DNA of 55,579 nt from Tenericutes bacterium HGW-Tenericutes-1 (GTDB taxonomy: Bacteria > Bacillota_I > Bacilli_A > Izemoplasmatales > Hujiaoplasmataceae), in NCBI GenBank assembly GCA_002839155.1, contig PGXM01000011.1, forward strand, positions 1 to 55,579, read 5' to 3'. Each line of letters begins with the position of its first letter. The first letter of the stretch is position 1. Shown one piece after another: positions 16,649 through 24,114 of the stretch. Made by a program: the position numbers and the translations under genes. Under the pieces are notes generated by a model, which was given only the letters and a program-made list of their open reading frames with translations, was not told the DNA's origin and made no database searches.

Positions 16649-17437
16649 TTATGATAAAGTTGCTTTAATTGAAAACATCAATGGCATTTTCCCGTGCCAT
16701 TTCTTGAATTCATAAGAACCAACACCAATGTCATTCATATTGCCGGCATTATAACAAAGATGATCAAATTCATGAATGAACTCAATCTTTAATCCAGCTT
16801 TAATCAATGCATTCACGACATCAGAGATGGAATACATCCAATAATAACTTTCACCGATTCTTTCTTCGGCAGCGTATCCACCTATGGTTTCGCTTTTATC
16901 AACTTGTCGACCAAAATAAGGATATCTTATATCCAGTTCTTCTTTTGGAAACAAGTCTTCGTCAAACATAAGAAAGAATGGATGGATTTCATATAAATAA
17001 AAGAAACCATCTTTATTCAAAAGTTGAACAATCGTTTTTGCCCATTGATCAAAATCAGGCAACCACCCGATGGCTCCTTCAGAAGTGAATACAACATCAT
17101 ATTTTTCTTGGTGATGATTGCCAAACTCCATCAAATCCGCTTCGTAAAAATGACCTTCAGTTTTGAAATCTTCAAAGAGTTTATTGGCATAGACAATATT
17201 GTCAGGTGCGAGATCAACACCTGATACTTTTGCACCTAATCGCGCTAAAGATAACGTATCACTTCCGGTATTGCACTGTAAATGGATTAATGTCTTGTCT
17301 GATATATCCCCTAATTCTTTGATAATATCAGGGCTTAATAAATTATCTCTCGTTTGATAACGACGTTTGAATTCAAAGTAATGATCTTTTGCAAGTAAAT
17401 TCCATGCTTCTTTGTTTGCTTTAATGTAAGGATTCAT
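16649..17437 (-). CDS. Class I SAM-dependent methyltransferase
   Basis: 262 aa from the ATG at 17437 (RBS AAGGAG); an extension to 17473 overlaps the previous gene more deeply and lacks an RBS. Motif I is HLQCNTGSDTLSLA, followed by GAKVSGVDLAP, a Rossmann SAM-binding fold. The sequence resembles small-molecule methyltransferases annotated as UbiE/class I; the substrate cannot be told. Overlaps the DUF2087 gene by 17 bp, so they form one unit. Confidence 0.88.
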   Translation of the reverse strand: MNPYIKANKEAWNLLAKDHYFEFKRRYQTRDNLLSPDIIKELGDISDKTLIHLQCNTGSDTLSLARLGAKVSGVDLAPDNIVYANKLFEDFKTEGHFYEADLMEFGNHHQEKYDVVFTSEGAIGWLPDFDQWAKTIVQLLNKDGFFYLYEIHPFFLMFDEDLFPKEELDIRYPYFGRQVDKSETIGGYAAEERIGESYYWMYSISDVVNALIKAGLKIEFIHEFDHLCYNAGNMNDIGVGSYEFKKWHGKMPLMFSIKATLS

Positions 17438-17732
17438 TTGTTTTCTCCTTGACCCAGTATAAACTGCCGTCATTTAATCTATCTAAAAACTCATATACAA
17501 TTAAATATCTCCGAATAATGCAGTAATCGAATTCATAAACCGACTTCAATAATTCATTAATTTCTTTTTCTCGATATTTTTTTGTTGAATCAAATATTTC
17601 TATAATTTTAATCAAACATAAATACTTCTTTTTCTCTTTTGGTGGAAAGCTTTTTAAAACTAAAGGATTCGTCGATTTAAAATACGTATTAACGACATCG
17701 TCTAATTCGACTTGTGTATATTCAAATTTCAT
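17421..17732 (-). CDS. DUF2087 domain protein
   Basis: 103 aa, nearly all one DUF2087 domain (LKSFPPKEKKKYLCL, then KEINELL, DYCIIRRYLI and DGSLYWV). In other bacteria this domain is often attached to ArsR-type winged helices and is thought to act in transcriptional control. Strong RBS AAGGAGG. Upstream partner of the methyltransferase; divergent from the ferritin-like gene at 17833. Confidence 0.85.
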   Translation of the reverse strand: MKFEYTQVELDDVVNTYFKSTNPLVLKSFPPKEKKKYLCLIKIIEIFDSTKKYREKEINELLKSVYEFDYCIIRRYLIVYEFLDRLNDGSLYWVKEKTNESLH

Positions 17733-17832
17733 GATAAATCCTCCTTAATTGTGTAGTTTGTGTGAATATACCAATAGACCCAACAAATCCAACGTATATT
17801 ATGCAAAACAATAAAATATGGAGGATTTAAAA

Positions 17833-18486
17833 ATGAAAAAATCTACAGTCATCAAAAGTTTGGTCATCGCATTTTCAGCAATTGCACTCGTAACAACAAT
17901 CAGTTTATCAAGTATCAAAGCCGATTCTTTATACGATGAATTCGGTGAAACAATTGAAGTAACAGAAGGTCAAGTCTACACATTAGAAGAAATGTTAAAC
18001 TATGCCATTCAAAGTGAGTATTTAGCTCTAGCTGAATATGAAGCAATCATTGATAATCTTGGAGCGGTCAGACCCTTCACCAATATTATTAAAGCAGAAT
18101 CAGTTCACATTCAGGCATTAGTTACCTTGTTTGAAACTTATGGTTATGAAATTCCAGAAAACAATGCAAGTGAACAAGTTGTCATCCCTGAGACGATTTC
18201 ACAAGCAATCGCTACTGCCATCGAATCTGAAGAAACTACCATTAGTACCTATCAACTCTTTTTAAGTCAAGAAGACTTACCTGAGGATGTTAGAGATACT
18301 TTCGAATATTTGTTAACAGCAAGTGAAAATCATTTGACTGCTTTTCAAAAAGATCGCACCTATGGATACGGACAAGATATCGCCAACAAAGTGAAAAATA
18401 TGTTCAGATATCGTAACGGACAAAATGGTGGAAATGGCCAAGGTCAAAGAAATAAGTCGATGACGAATGCAAGTAACTGCCAATAG
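17833..18486 (+). CDS. Secreted DUF2202 ferritin-like protein
   Basis: 217 aa from the ATG at 17833; an ATG at 17818 is part of the RBS ATGGAGGA. Signal peptide (~1-31, ending SSIKADS), then a four-helix ferritin-like domain of the DUF2202 family with carboxylate/His candidates in QSEYLALAEYEAI, IKAESVHIQAL, ESEETTIST and ASENHLTAF. The tail is Gly/Asn/Gln-rich. Known members bind iron or other metals; here it would act outside the membrane. It sits between the two palindrome-controlled operons but has no palindrome of its own. Confidence 0.87.
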   Translation: MKKSTVIKSLVIAFSAIALVTTISLSSIKADSLYDEFGETIEVTEGQVYTLEEMLNYAIQSEYLALAEYEAIIDNLGAVRPFTNIIKAESVHIQALVTLFETYGYEIPENNASEQVVIPETISQAIATAIESEETTISTYQLFLSQEDLPEDVRDTFEYLLTASENHLTAFQKDRTYGYGQDIANKVKNMFRYRNGQNGGNGQGQRNKSMTNASNCQ

Positions 18487-18542
18487 AAATCTACATCTTA
18501 TTTTACACCATTTCTTAAAATAATGAAATAGAATATAAATTG

Positions 18543-18578
18543 AAAATCCCACAGCTAGGAGTCCGTGGGATTTTCTTT
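18543..18578. terminator. Bidirectional terminator between convergent genes
   Basis: AAAATCCCAC / GTGGGATTTT with T-rich flanks on both sides, between the ferritin-like gene and the end of the NifX/MinD-Fd operon. Confidence 0.88.
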
Positions 18579-18597
18579 TGGTTAAACTATGAAACTG

Positions 18598-19947
18598 TTA
18601 GTTTAATTTGACACAAGCCATTTCAGCTGCGTTGACCAATTGATAAGCAATTGGAGAAGCCGTTAAGGCAGGATGCGTCGCTGCTTGGAAAGTAACCAAA
18701 TTCTCTGCGGTTATTTTTTGTGAAATACAAACTGATAATGCATTAATCAATTCGCCGCCAGATATTGCTCCAAAAATTTCTGCTCCGATTAAAGCAGTGT
18801 CTTTTTTATTGAATATTAATTTGACTTTCATATTACCAGCACCAGGCATCAATCCTGGGTGACGGTTCACAGATTCACCAACACCACAAACCACTTCAAA
18901 TCCTTTAGCTGTTGCTTGTGATTCTGTTAATCCTGCTGCACAAAACGCTAATCCGCCTAAAGCAGTTGAGAAACAGCCGATTACGCCTTCCATTTTTCGT
19001 TTATTCTCAAATAGATTTCTTCCGGCGATTCTCGCTTCAGCAGTTGCGATAGATGCTAATTTCAAGTTGGATGGTTTTTGATCAAAAAATGACACTTTTT
19101 CACAGACATCACCGCAAGCAAAAATATCAGTGTCACTGGTTCTCATATATGAATCAACTAAAATACCTCTTGTAGGGCCGATTCTTAAGCCGGCTTCTTG
19201 GGCTAAAGATATATTAGCGCTACATCCGATACATAAAAGAACCATATCAGCTTCTACGATTTTACCACTTTCTAATATAACTTGTTCAACTGCTTTATGA
19301 CCGACAAGTTTTTTCACTTTTTCTTGAGTCAATAAATTTATTTTTTGGTCTATCAATGCCTTTTCAGCTAGAATTGTAAATTCTTCATCGTAAACTAACT
19401 GGAGACAATGTTGTTGCATTTCGATGATGGTGATTTCAATCTCAAGACGACGTTTACGACATTCTTCTGCCATTTCTGCACCGATAAATCCACCGCCTAT
19501 AATCACTATTTTTTTGGATTCATCGATTTGTTTCATCATGGTTGTTAAATAACTAGGATCTTTACGAATCATAAAGACATTCTCTAAAGAAGTTCCTTCT
19601 ATCGTTGGAATGATAGGATTTGACCCATTCGCAATCACGAGTTTTTGATAACCATAACTTTCATTAGATTCTAATAATACCAATTTGAATTCCCGATTAA
19701 TCTTGATGACTTTATCATTCACTAAATCGATGTTATTTGCTTTACACATGTTTTCTACAGGTATCAAATTCTTCATGGCATCGCCTATGGTACCAAACAC
19801 ATAAGGAATCCCGCAAGGAATTGGAACTTTTGAAACATCTGTAATACAAATAATGGATTTTTGTGGATAATATTTTCTCGCTGTTAAACCCGCTGTGATT
19901 CCGGCTGCACTTGCGCCAATAATCACGATGTCATAATTTTTTAACAT
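18598..19947 (-). CDS. FAD-dependent pyridine nucleotide-disulfide oxidoreductase (CoADR/Nox-like)
   Basis: 449 aa. FAD Rossmann motif IIGASAAG (9-16), redox-active C45 in PIPCGIPYV (the CoA-disulfide reductase/NADH oxidase position), NAD motif IIGGGFIGAEMAEE, and the FAD-ribityl segment DIFACGDV. Reduces a disulfide, persulfide or oxygen with NAD(P)H; the exact substrate is unclear. RBS GGAGG. Last gene of the NifX/MinD-Fd operon, 48 bp from the previous gene, so it may supply electrons to that system. Confidence 0.9.
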   Translation of the reverse strand: MLKNYDIVIIGASAAGITAGLTARKYYPQKSIICITDVSKVPIPCGIPYVFGTIGDAMKNLIPVENMCKANNIDLVNDKVIKINREFKLVLLESNESYGYQKLVIANGSNPIIPTIEGTSLENVFMIRKDPSYLTTMMKQIDESKKIVIIGGGFIGAEMAEECRKRRLEIEITIIEMQQHCLQLVYDEEFTILAEKALIDQKINLLTQEKVKKLVGHKAVEQVILESGKIVEADMVLLCIGCSANISLAQEAGLRIGPTRGILVDSYMRTSDTDIFACGDVCEKVSFFDQKPSNLKLASIATAEARIAGRNLFENKRKMEGVIGCFSTALGGLAFCAAGLTESQATAKGFEVVCGVGESVNRHPGLMPGAGNMKVKLIFNKKDTALIGAEIFGAISGGELINALSVCISQKITAENLVTFQAATHPALTASPIAYQLVNAAEMACVKLN

Positions 19948-19995
19948 ATGAAACCTCCGTCTATATAAAATTTTTTGTTAAAGCCCTGATAATAA

Positions 19996-20340
19996 TTAAT
20001 GAATGTGCATATGGTCTTCGCAAACAGAATTGGTAGATTGTAATTGACCATTAATATATTTTTGAATGGTTGCTTCTACGGTTCCAGTTGCACCAGTAAT
20101 AACATCAATGTTATAACTGTTAAATATTTCTACGGCTCCCGCACCCATTCCACCGCTAACGATGATATTGACACCATGTTCATGTAAAAATACTGGTAAA
20201 TATCCAGGCTTATGTCCTGGATTGGGGACAACTTGACTTTGAATGAGTTTACGCCCTTCAATTTCAAATAAATAAAATGCTTCACAATGACCAAAATGTT
20301 GCGATACTTCTAAATTATTTCCTGCAATAGCAATAATCAT
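19996..20340 (-). CDS. NifX/NifB-like dinitrogenase cofactor-binding domain protein, His-rich tail
   Basis: 114 aa. The NifX/orange-protein fold is recognisable from SQHFGHCEAFYLFEI and the IIVSGGMGAGAVEIFN segment. A metal-ligand-rich tail CEDHMHIH follows. No nitrogenase genes are present, and such stand-alone proteins in anaerobes bind metal-sulfur clusters (the Desulfovibrio orange protein has a Mo-Cu cluster). Starts 3 nt after the second MinD-Fd gene. Confidence 0.9.
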   Translation of the reverse strand: MIIAIAGNNLEVSQHFGHCEAFYLFEIEGRKLIQSQVVPNPGHKPGYLPVFLHEHGVNIIVSGGMGAGAVEIFNSYNIDVITGATGTVEATIQKYINGQLQSTNSVCEDHMHIH

Positions 20341-20343
20341 AAT

Positions 20344-21219
20344 TCATTCTCCTTTGATTTTGTTGTTATATTTGTTCATTAGTTTTAAATAGATTTCTTT
20401 AATGGCATTACTTGCTGGACTTTCATATTCAATCACTGATTTTCCAAGGTTGATTGCTTTACTACACGTATTATCATAAGGAATAACCCCTGCCAAAAAG
20501 ATATGATTGTCTTGACACATTTGTGTAATTTTCTTTGTGAGTACTTCGGAAATATCTGCTTTGTTTATGATAACCGTAAATTCTAATCGATATTTTTGAG
20601 CCATTTCGATTAATCGCATTAAGTCACTATAACCGGATTCACTGGGTTCCGTCACGAAAATGCCTAATTTAGAACCAACCATGCTCGCTTGTACTGGACA
20701 TCCAATTCCTGGAGAACCATCGATGATGGAAAATATCGAATCATAGGAAGCGTAAAGCTGTTTCTTAACCTCACTCACTAACAACCCTGAATGTTGACTA
20801 CCCATCGTTAATGTCGCGGTAACAAACCGATTTTGATTCTTATACTGACTAATGACGCCACCTTGTTGTTTCACCATATCAATGGCGTCCGCTGAGCACA
20901 CGAGGGTACAAACAGCACAACCCTCACACGCGTGAGTATCAATAACGTATTGATGATTGACTAAATTAATCGCATGAAACCGGCAATGAGCCCTACAAAG
21001 ACCACATCGGTAGCATTTTTCTTGATTTATCAAAGCTTTTTCCATTCCATAAAAAGGAATTCGAACTGGATTCTCATGATTCCCAGTCGTTAAATGGAGG
21101 TTGGGTGCGTCAATGTCACAATCGGCGTAAGCATCGACTTGAGACAAATGGATAAATGCGGACGCTACCGTTGTTTTTCCAGTGCCACCTTTACCAGATA
21201 AGATTAACCATTCATTCAT
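20344..21219 (-). CDS. MinD-superfamily P-loop ATPase with inserted 2x[4Fe-4S] ferredoxin domain (second copy)
   Basis: 291 aa, COG1149 type. Deviant Walker A LSGKGGTGKTT (7-17); the ferredoxin insert has C69-C72-C75-C79 and C98-C101-C104-C108, two complete 4Fe-4S motifs. DGSPGIGCPV is the switch region. Homologues (ORP proteins of Desulfovibrio) associate with NifX-type proteins and Mrp. Overlaps the first copy by 8 bp; stop overlaps the RBS region of the NifX gene. Probably a heterodimer partner of the first copy (inference). Confidence 0.93.
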   Translation of the reverse strand: MNEWLILSGKGGTGKTTVASAFIHLSQVDAYADCDIDAPNLHLTTGNHENPVRIPFYGMEKALINQEKCYRCGLCRAHCRFHAINLVNHQYVIDTHACEGCAVCTLVCSADAIDMVKQQGGVISQYKNQNRFVTATLTMGSQHSGLLVSEVKKQLYASYDSIFSIIDGSPGIGCPVQASMVGSKLGIFVTEPSESGYSDLMRLIEMAQKYRLEFTVIINKADISEVLTKKITQMCQDNHIFLAGVIPYDNTCSKAINLGKSVIEYESPASNAIKEIYLKLMNKYNNKIKGE

Positions 21220-22051
21220 AGTTTGCCTCCTTTAAAATTTGATAGAGGAATTTTTTGAACATTGAATGATATCGAGACTTACTGATAGACACAATTTCAC
21301 CCATCGATGATCGCTTAGCAAGTTCTAATTCATAATTAACTTCACCCAAAATCGGGATATTTCTTTCCATAATATAACGTTTGACAGGATTATCTTGCGT
21401 ATTCGATTGATTTAAAATAATGCCGTAATGACTATTAAATTCAGTTAATAATTCGAGAATTAATTTCAAGTTTTCTTGACCATAGAGGGTTGCTTCCGCA
21501 ACAACAACTACATAGTCTGCATTTTTAATACACGCCATCACAGAACAAGATGCCCCTGGGGGACAATCCGCAAATACTAATTTAGTTTTATCGACATGAT
21601 CAAACATTTCTTCAATGATGGGTGTTGCAGCTTCTTCTATCACATTCATCCAACCCGTCATCGTATTGATTTTATTGCTTTTCCCGATATCAATATGACC
21701 AATTTCATGAGCAGTTTCACGAACTGCTTGATGTTCGCAGATGATTTTACACCCGCCACATCCATGACATAAAGAACCTTCAATATGAACTTGATTGTGA
21801 ATAAAGGCTAATGCATTGTAGCGACAAAAATCGACACATTGACGACACCCAACACATAAATCAGGATCAAAAACTGGGATTATTTTATTTACTGGAACTT
21901 GGTTTAGAATTTCAGGATGTAAAAATAAATGGCCATTAGGTTCTTCAACGTCACAATCCATATAAACTGAATCTTTTACTAAGGAGGCAAGGTTGACTGA
22001 AAACAATGTTTTTCCAGTACCACCCTTTCCACTTAAAAAGGCAATAACCAT
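21212..22051 (-). CDS. MinD-superfamily P-loop ATPase with inserted 2x[4Fe-4S] ferredoxin domain (first copy)
   Basis: 279 aa. Walker A LSGKGGTGKT (6-15), ferredoxin insert with C66-C69-C72-C76 and C95-C98-C101-C105, and DCPPGASCSV. Diverged clearly from the second copy, so this is an old tandem pair rather than a recent duplication. ATP-dependent electron or cluster transfer is the usual suggestion for the family; no reaction is proven. Starts directly after the stop of the first NifX-type gene. Confidence 0.93.
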   Translation of the reverse strand: MVIAFLSGKGGTGKTLFSVNLASLVKDSVYMDCDVEEPNGHLFLHPEILNQVPVNKIIPVFDPDLCVGCRQCVDFCRYNALAFIHNQVHIEGSLCHGCGGCKIICEHQAVRETAHEIGHIDIGKSNKINTMTGWMNVIEEAATPIIEEMFDHVDKTKLVFADCPPGASCSVMACIKNADYVVVVAEATLYGQENLKLILELLTEFNSHYGIILNQSNTQDNPVKRYIMERNIPILGEVNYELELAKRSSMGEIVSISKSRYHSMFKKFLYQILKEANYE

Positions 22052-22414
22052 TTATACTTCCTGATGATGATTCGAAAGAGTTACTAAAATGGATTGTAAG
22101 GCTTTTTGAAGAAACAAATCATAGTTATTTTGAAGATCATAGCCAATCGTTTGATAAACATCGATTTGTGCTTGATTAAAAATATTTTGAGCATTTTCAC
22201 CACATCGAGGGGCTAATACAACTTTAACATTTAGATCGCACAGCATTTGAGCGACTTTGACTCCCGCTCCTCCCGGTTGAAAATAATAATCGTTAACAAT
22301 CGTTTTAACTGTATTATTTGAATTATCGATTAAAGCGAAATAAGGCGCTCTCGCTAAACTATCGTTGATAACATAAGGTTTATTATCCGATACAATTGGA
22401 ATGGCTATTTTCAT
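22052..22414 (-). CDS. NifX/NifB-like dinitrogenase cofactor-binding domain protein
   Basis: 120 aa from the ATG at 22414 (RBS AAGGAGA); an in-frame ATG at 22450 lies inside the operator and is not likely used. MKIAIPIVSDNKPY, LARAPYFALID and GVKVAQMLCDLNVKVVLAPRCGENA fit the dinitrogenase Fe-Mo cofactor-binding fold. First gene of the operon controlled by the 22445-22489 promoter. Confidence 0.88.
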   Translation of the reverse strand: MKIAIPIVSDNKPYVINDSLARAPYFALIDNSNNTVKTIVNDYYFQPGGAGVKVAQMLCDLNVKVVLAPRCGENAQNIFNQAQIDVYQTIGYDLQNNYDLFLQKALQSILVTLSNHHQEV

Positions 22415-22444
22415 AGGTATTTCTCCTTTATAGACTGTAATTAA

Positions 22445-22489
22445 TGACATATGTCATCTTTATTATACGCTGTTTATGGCATATGTCAA
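22445..22489 (-). promoter_or_regulatory. Promoter with two palindromic operators, NifX/MinD-Fd operon
   Basis: Minus strand: -35 TTGACA (22489-22484), 16-bp spacer, -10 TATAAT (22467-22462), identical in boxes and spacing to the mrp-operon promoter. Operator TGACATATGTCA at 22445-22456 (around the start of transcription) and TGGCATATGTCA, one mismatch in one arm, at 22477-22488 (over the -35). Centres are 32 bp apart. Confidence 0.8.
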
Positions 22490-22568
22490 TAATTATTAAG
22501 GATGCATCTATTCGATTTTTACGAGTATTAAATGAATTTTAAGCGAGAATCTTCCAATTTAATGAGAG

Positions 22569-22597
22569 TTGTGTTAAAGTAATTTTGTATAGATAAT
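22569..22597 (+). promoter_or_regulatory. Probable promoter of the HD hydrolase gene
   Basis: TTGTGT (22569-22574), 17-bp spacer, GATAAT (22592-22597), then AGGAGGA shortly before the ATG at 22615. Confidence 0.4.
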
Positions 22598-22614
22598 ATT
22601 ATAGGAGGAACCCT

Positions 22615-23262
22615 ATGACATTAAACGAATTAAGAATTATCGATAAAACCAAATATTTTGTCCAAAAATGGATGACTAATGAGTTTTCTGGCCATGATTT
22701 TTATCATGTCATGAGAGTTTATGAAACAGCGATTTATTTAGCAGACGGACTGAACGTTGATGAATTTATCGTCCATATGGCGGCTTTATTACACGATGTC
22801 GATGATCCCAAATTAAGAAAACCCCATGCTAAAATTAAACATGCGGTTGATTTCATGAATTCAATCAAATTGCCCCAAGATCAAATTGATTTGATTATGG
22901 ACATTATTGACAATATGTCGTATTCGGCACATTTACGAGGACAGAAAGTGAGAACATTAGAAGGTAAAATCGTTCAAGACGCTGACAGACTCGACGCTAT
23001 TGGTGCCATTGGAATCGCTCGAGCATTTGCATATGGCGGTCATAAAAACCGAATCATGTTTAAAAATGATATTGATGATGATTCCTCAATCGCTCATTTT
23101 TATCAAAAATTATTAAAACTCCCTAAACTCATGAATACGCCCAAAGCCAAAGTCCTTGCTAAAGCGAAAATGAAAACCATGAAGGCTTATTTAAAAGCAT
23201 TCCATCAAGAATTTGATCAACCGCATCAATTAATCGAAGTAATTCAAGAAGTCAGTGAATGA
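22615..23262 (+). CDS. HD-domain phosphohydrolase (YedJ-like)
   Basis: 215 aa. Metal ligands of the HD fold: H31 (GHDFYHVMRV), H60-D61 (LLHDVDD), D124 (QDADRLDAIGAIGIAR). The last motif is typical of the E. coli YedJ / B. subtilis YpgQ group, which hydrolyse nucleotides or other phosphate esters. Stand-alone gene on the plus strand, with its stop codon inside the terminator. Confidence 0.9.
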   Translation: MTLNELRIIDKTKYFVQKWMTNEFSGHDFYHVMRVYETAIYLADGLNVDEFIVHMAALLHDVDDPKLRKPHAKIKHAVDFMNSIKLPQDQIDLIMDIIDNMSYSAHLRGQKVRTLEGKIVQDADRLDAIGAIGIARAFAYGGHKNRIMFKNDIDDDSSIAHFYQKLLKLPKLMNTPKAKVLAKAKMKTMKAYLKAFHQEFDQPHQLIEVIQEVSE

Positions 23263-23274
23263 CTTCTTTTTTTA
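23247..23274 (+). terminator. Terminator of the HD hydrolase gene
   Basis: AGAAGTCA, loop GTGAA, TGACTTCT, then TTTTTTT. The stop codon TGA (23260-23262) is in the 3' arm. Confidence 0.85.
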
Positions 23275-23283
23275 TCTAAATAT

Positions 23284-23307
23284 AAAAAAAACATGATAAA
23301 ATCATGT
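23284..23307 (-). terminator. Terminator of the Smr-domain gene
   Basis: Minus strand ACATGAT, short loop, ATCATGT and a run of eight Ts, 12 bp past the stop of the gene ending at 23319. Confidence 0.8.
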
Positions 23308-23318
23308 CTTCTTCTATA

Positions 23319-23657
23319 TTATCCCCGGTAAATGATATACGTAATACCATCATTTCCTTTTCTAAAATCTTCATCAGTCTCGATTAATTGTTTATAGTGT
23401 GAAATAATTTCATCAAATCCCATCATTTGATGGGTTGCTTCTCCAGGTATGTAAGCTTTTATTTCTTTTCTTTGCATCTTCTGCTTAAGTATTTCACGGA
23501 CTTTTACTTTAATCGAACCACCCACGCCATGCGAACCATACCCATGGATGATTTTAATGACTTTATTTGAATTTTTGGTTAACTTGATGATATTTTCTAA
23601 ATCATGAATCGCTTCTGCTACTGTAGGCATCGTCGTTTTTATATCGAACTCTTTCAA
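23319..23657 (-). CDS. Smr-domain protein
   Basis: About 112 aa if it starts at the TTG at 23657, which is preceded by GGGTGAT at a 4-nt spacing; an in-frame ATG at 23684 (121 aa) has no RBS. The core IKIIHGYGSHGVGGSIKVKVREIL is the Smr (MutS2 C-terminal) nuclease/nicking domain, with the conserved HGxG. Stand-alone Smr proteins are linked to DNA nicking or, more recently, to cleaving mRNA on collided ribosomes. Which applies here is unknown. The start is uncertain. Confidence 0.83.
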   Translation of the reverse strand: MKEFDIKTTMPTVAEAIHDLENIIKLTKNSNKVIKIIHGYGSHGVGGSIKVKVREILKQKMQRKEIKAYIPGEATHQMMGFDEIISHYKQLIETDEDFRKGNDGITYIIYRG

Positions 23658-23704
23658 GGTTATCACCCAATTATATTCTATCATAAATTTTCAAACATAA
23701 AAAT

Positions 23705-23732
23705 AAAATCCCTGAAAATTCAGGGATTTTTT
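23705..23732. terminator. Terminator of the PII-like/antiporter operon
   Basis: AAAATCCCTG, loop AAAATT, CAGGGATTTT, with T-tracts on both strands. It lies just past the stop at 23734 of the minus-strand gene. Confidence 0.85.
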
Positions 23733-23733
23733 A

Positions 23734-24087
23734 CTACTCTTTATTTCCGCCTAATGTAACCATGTCACCAACGGGGACGGTGAACATGAAACCAGCGGCT
23801 GGTTTATTAACGCGTTTTAGCATGAATTTTAACTCATCCATCGTTGCTTTTAATAACTCATCATTACTAATGACTGTGAAGATGGTTTTATTATAAGGAC
23901 TGGTTCCTTCCAAGATACTTTTTAAAGATCCAAACAAAGGAATGCTTTGTATTCCACCATGCACGATAGCAGAAGCCATGCCTTGGCTATCGAGGATGGT
24001 AGCTCCTCCAACACCTAAGTGGACGAACTTCGCTAAGATATCTTCTAAATAATCCGTTTGATTTAATACAATAAACAATGCGACCAT
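23734..24087 (-). CDS. PII-like signalling protein linked to a cation/proton antiporter
   Basis: 117 aa from the ATG at 24087 (RBS AAAGGAGGT); an in-frame GTG at 24108 precedes the RBS. The ferredoxin-like alpha/beta pattern (ALFIVLNQTDYLEDILAKF, GVGGATILDSQGMA, KTIFTVISNDELLKATMDEL) fits the PII/CutA-type superfamily. It follows the antiporter by 27 bp and shares its c-di-AMP riboswitch, so it is likely a nucleotide-sensing regulator of transport (inference). It is not obviously DarA. Confidence 0.7.
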   Translation of the reverse strand: MVALFIVLNQTDYLEDILAKFVHLGVGGATILDSQGMASAIVHGGIQSIPLFGSLKSILEGTSPYNKTIFTVISNDELLKATMDELKFMLKRVNKPAAGFMFTVPVGDMVTLGGNKE

Positions 24088-24114
24088 ATTATTTACCTCC
24101 TTTACCACTATACA

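Noticed and set aside
21212-22051. Recent tandem duplication of the MinD-Fd genes
   Set aside because: The two copies differ over most of their length and share mainly motifs, so the duplication is old.
14193-22414. Nitrogen fixation genes
   Set aside because: NifX-type and MinD-like proteins are present, but no nifH, nifD, nifK or nifB; the set fits the ORP/Mrp type instead.
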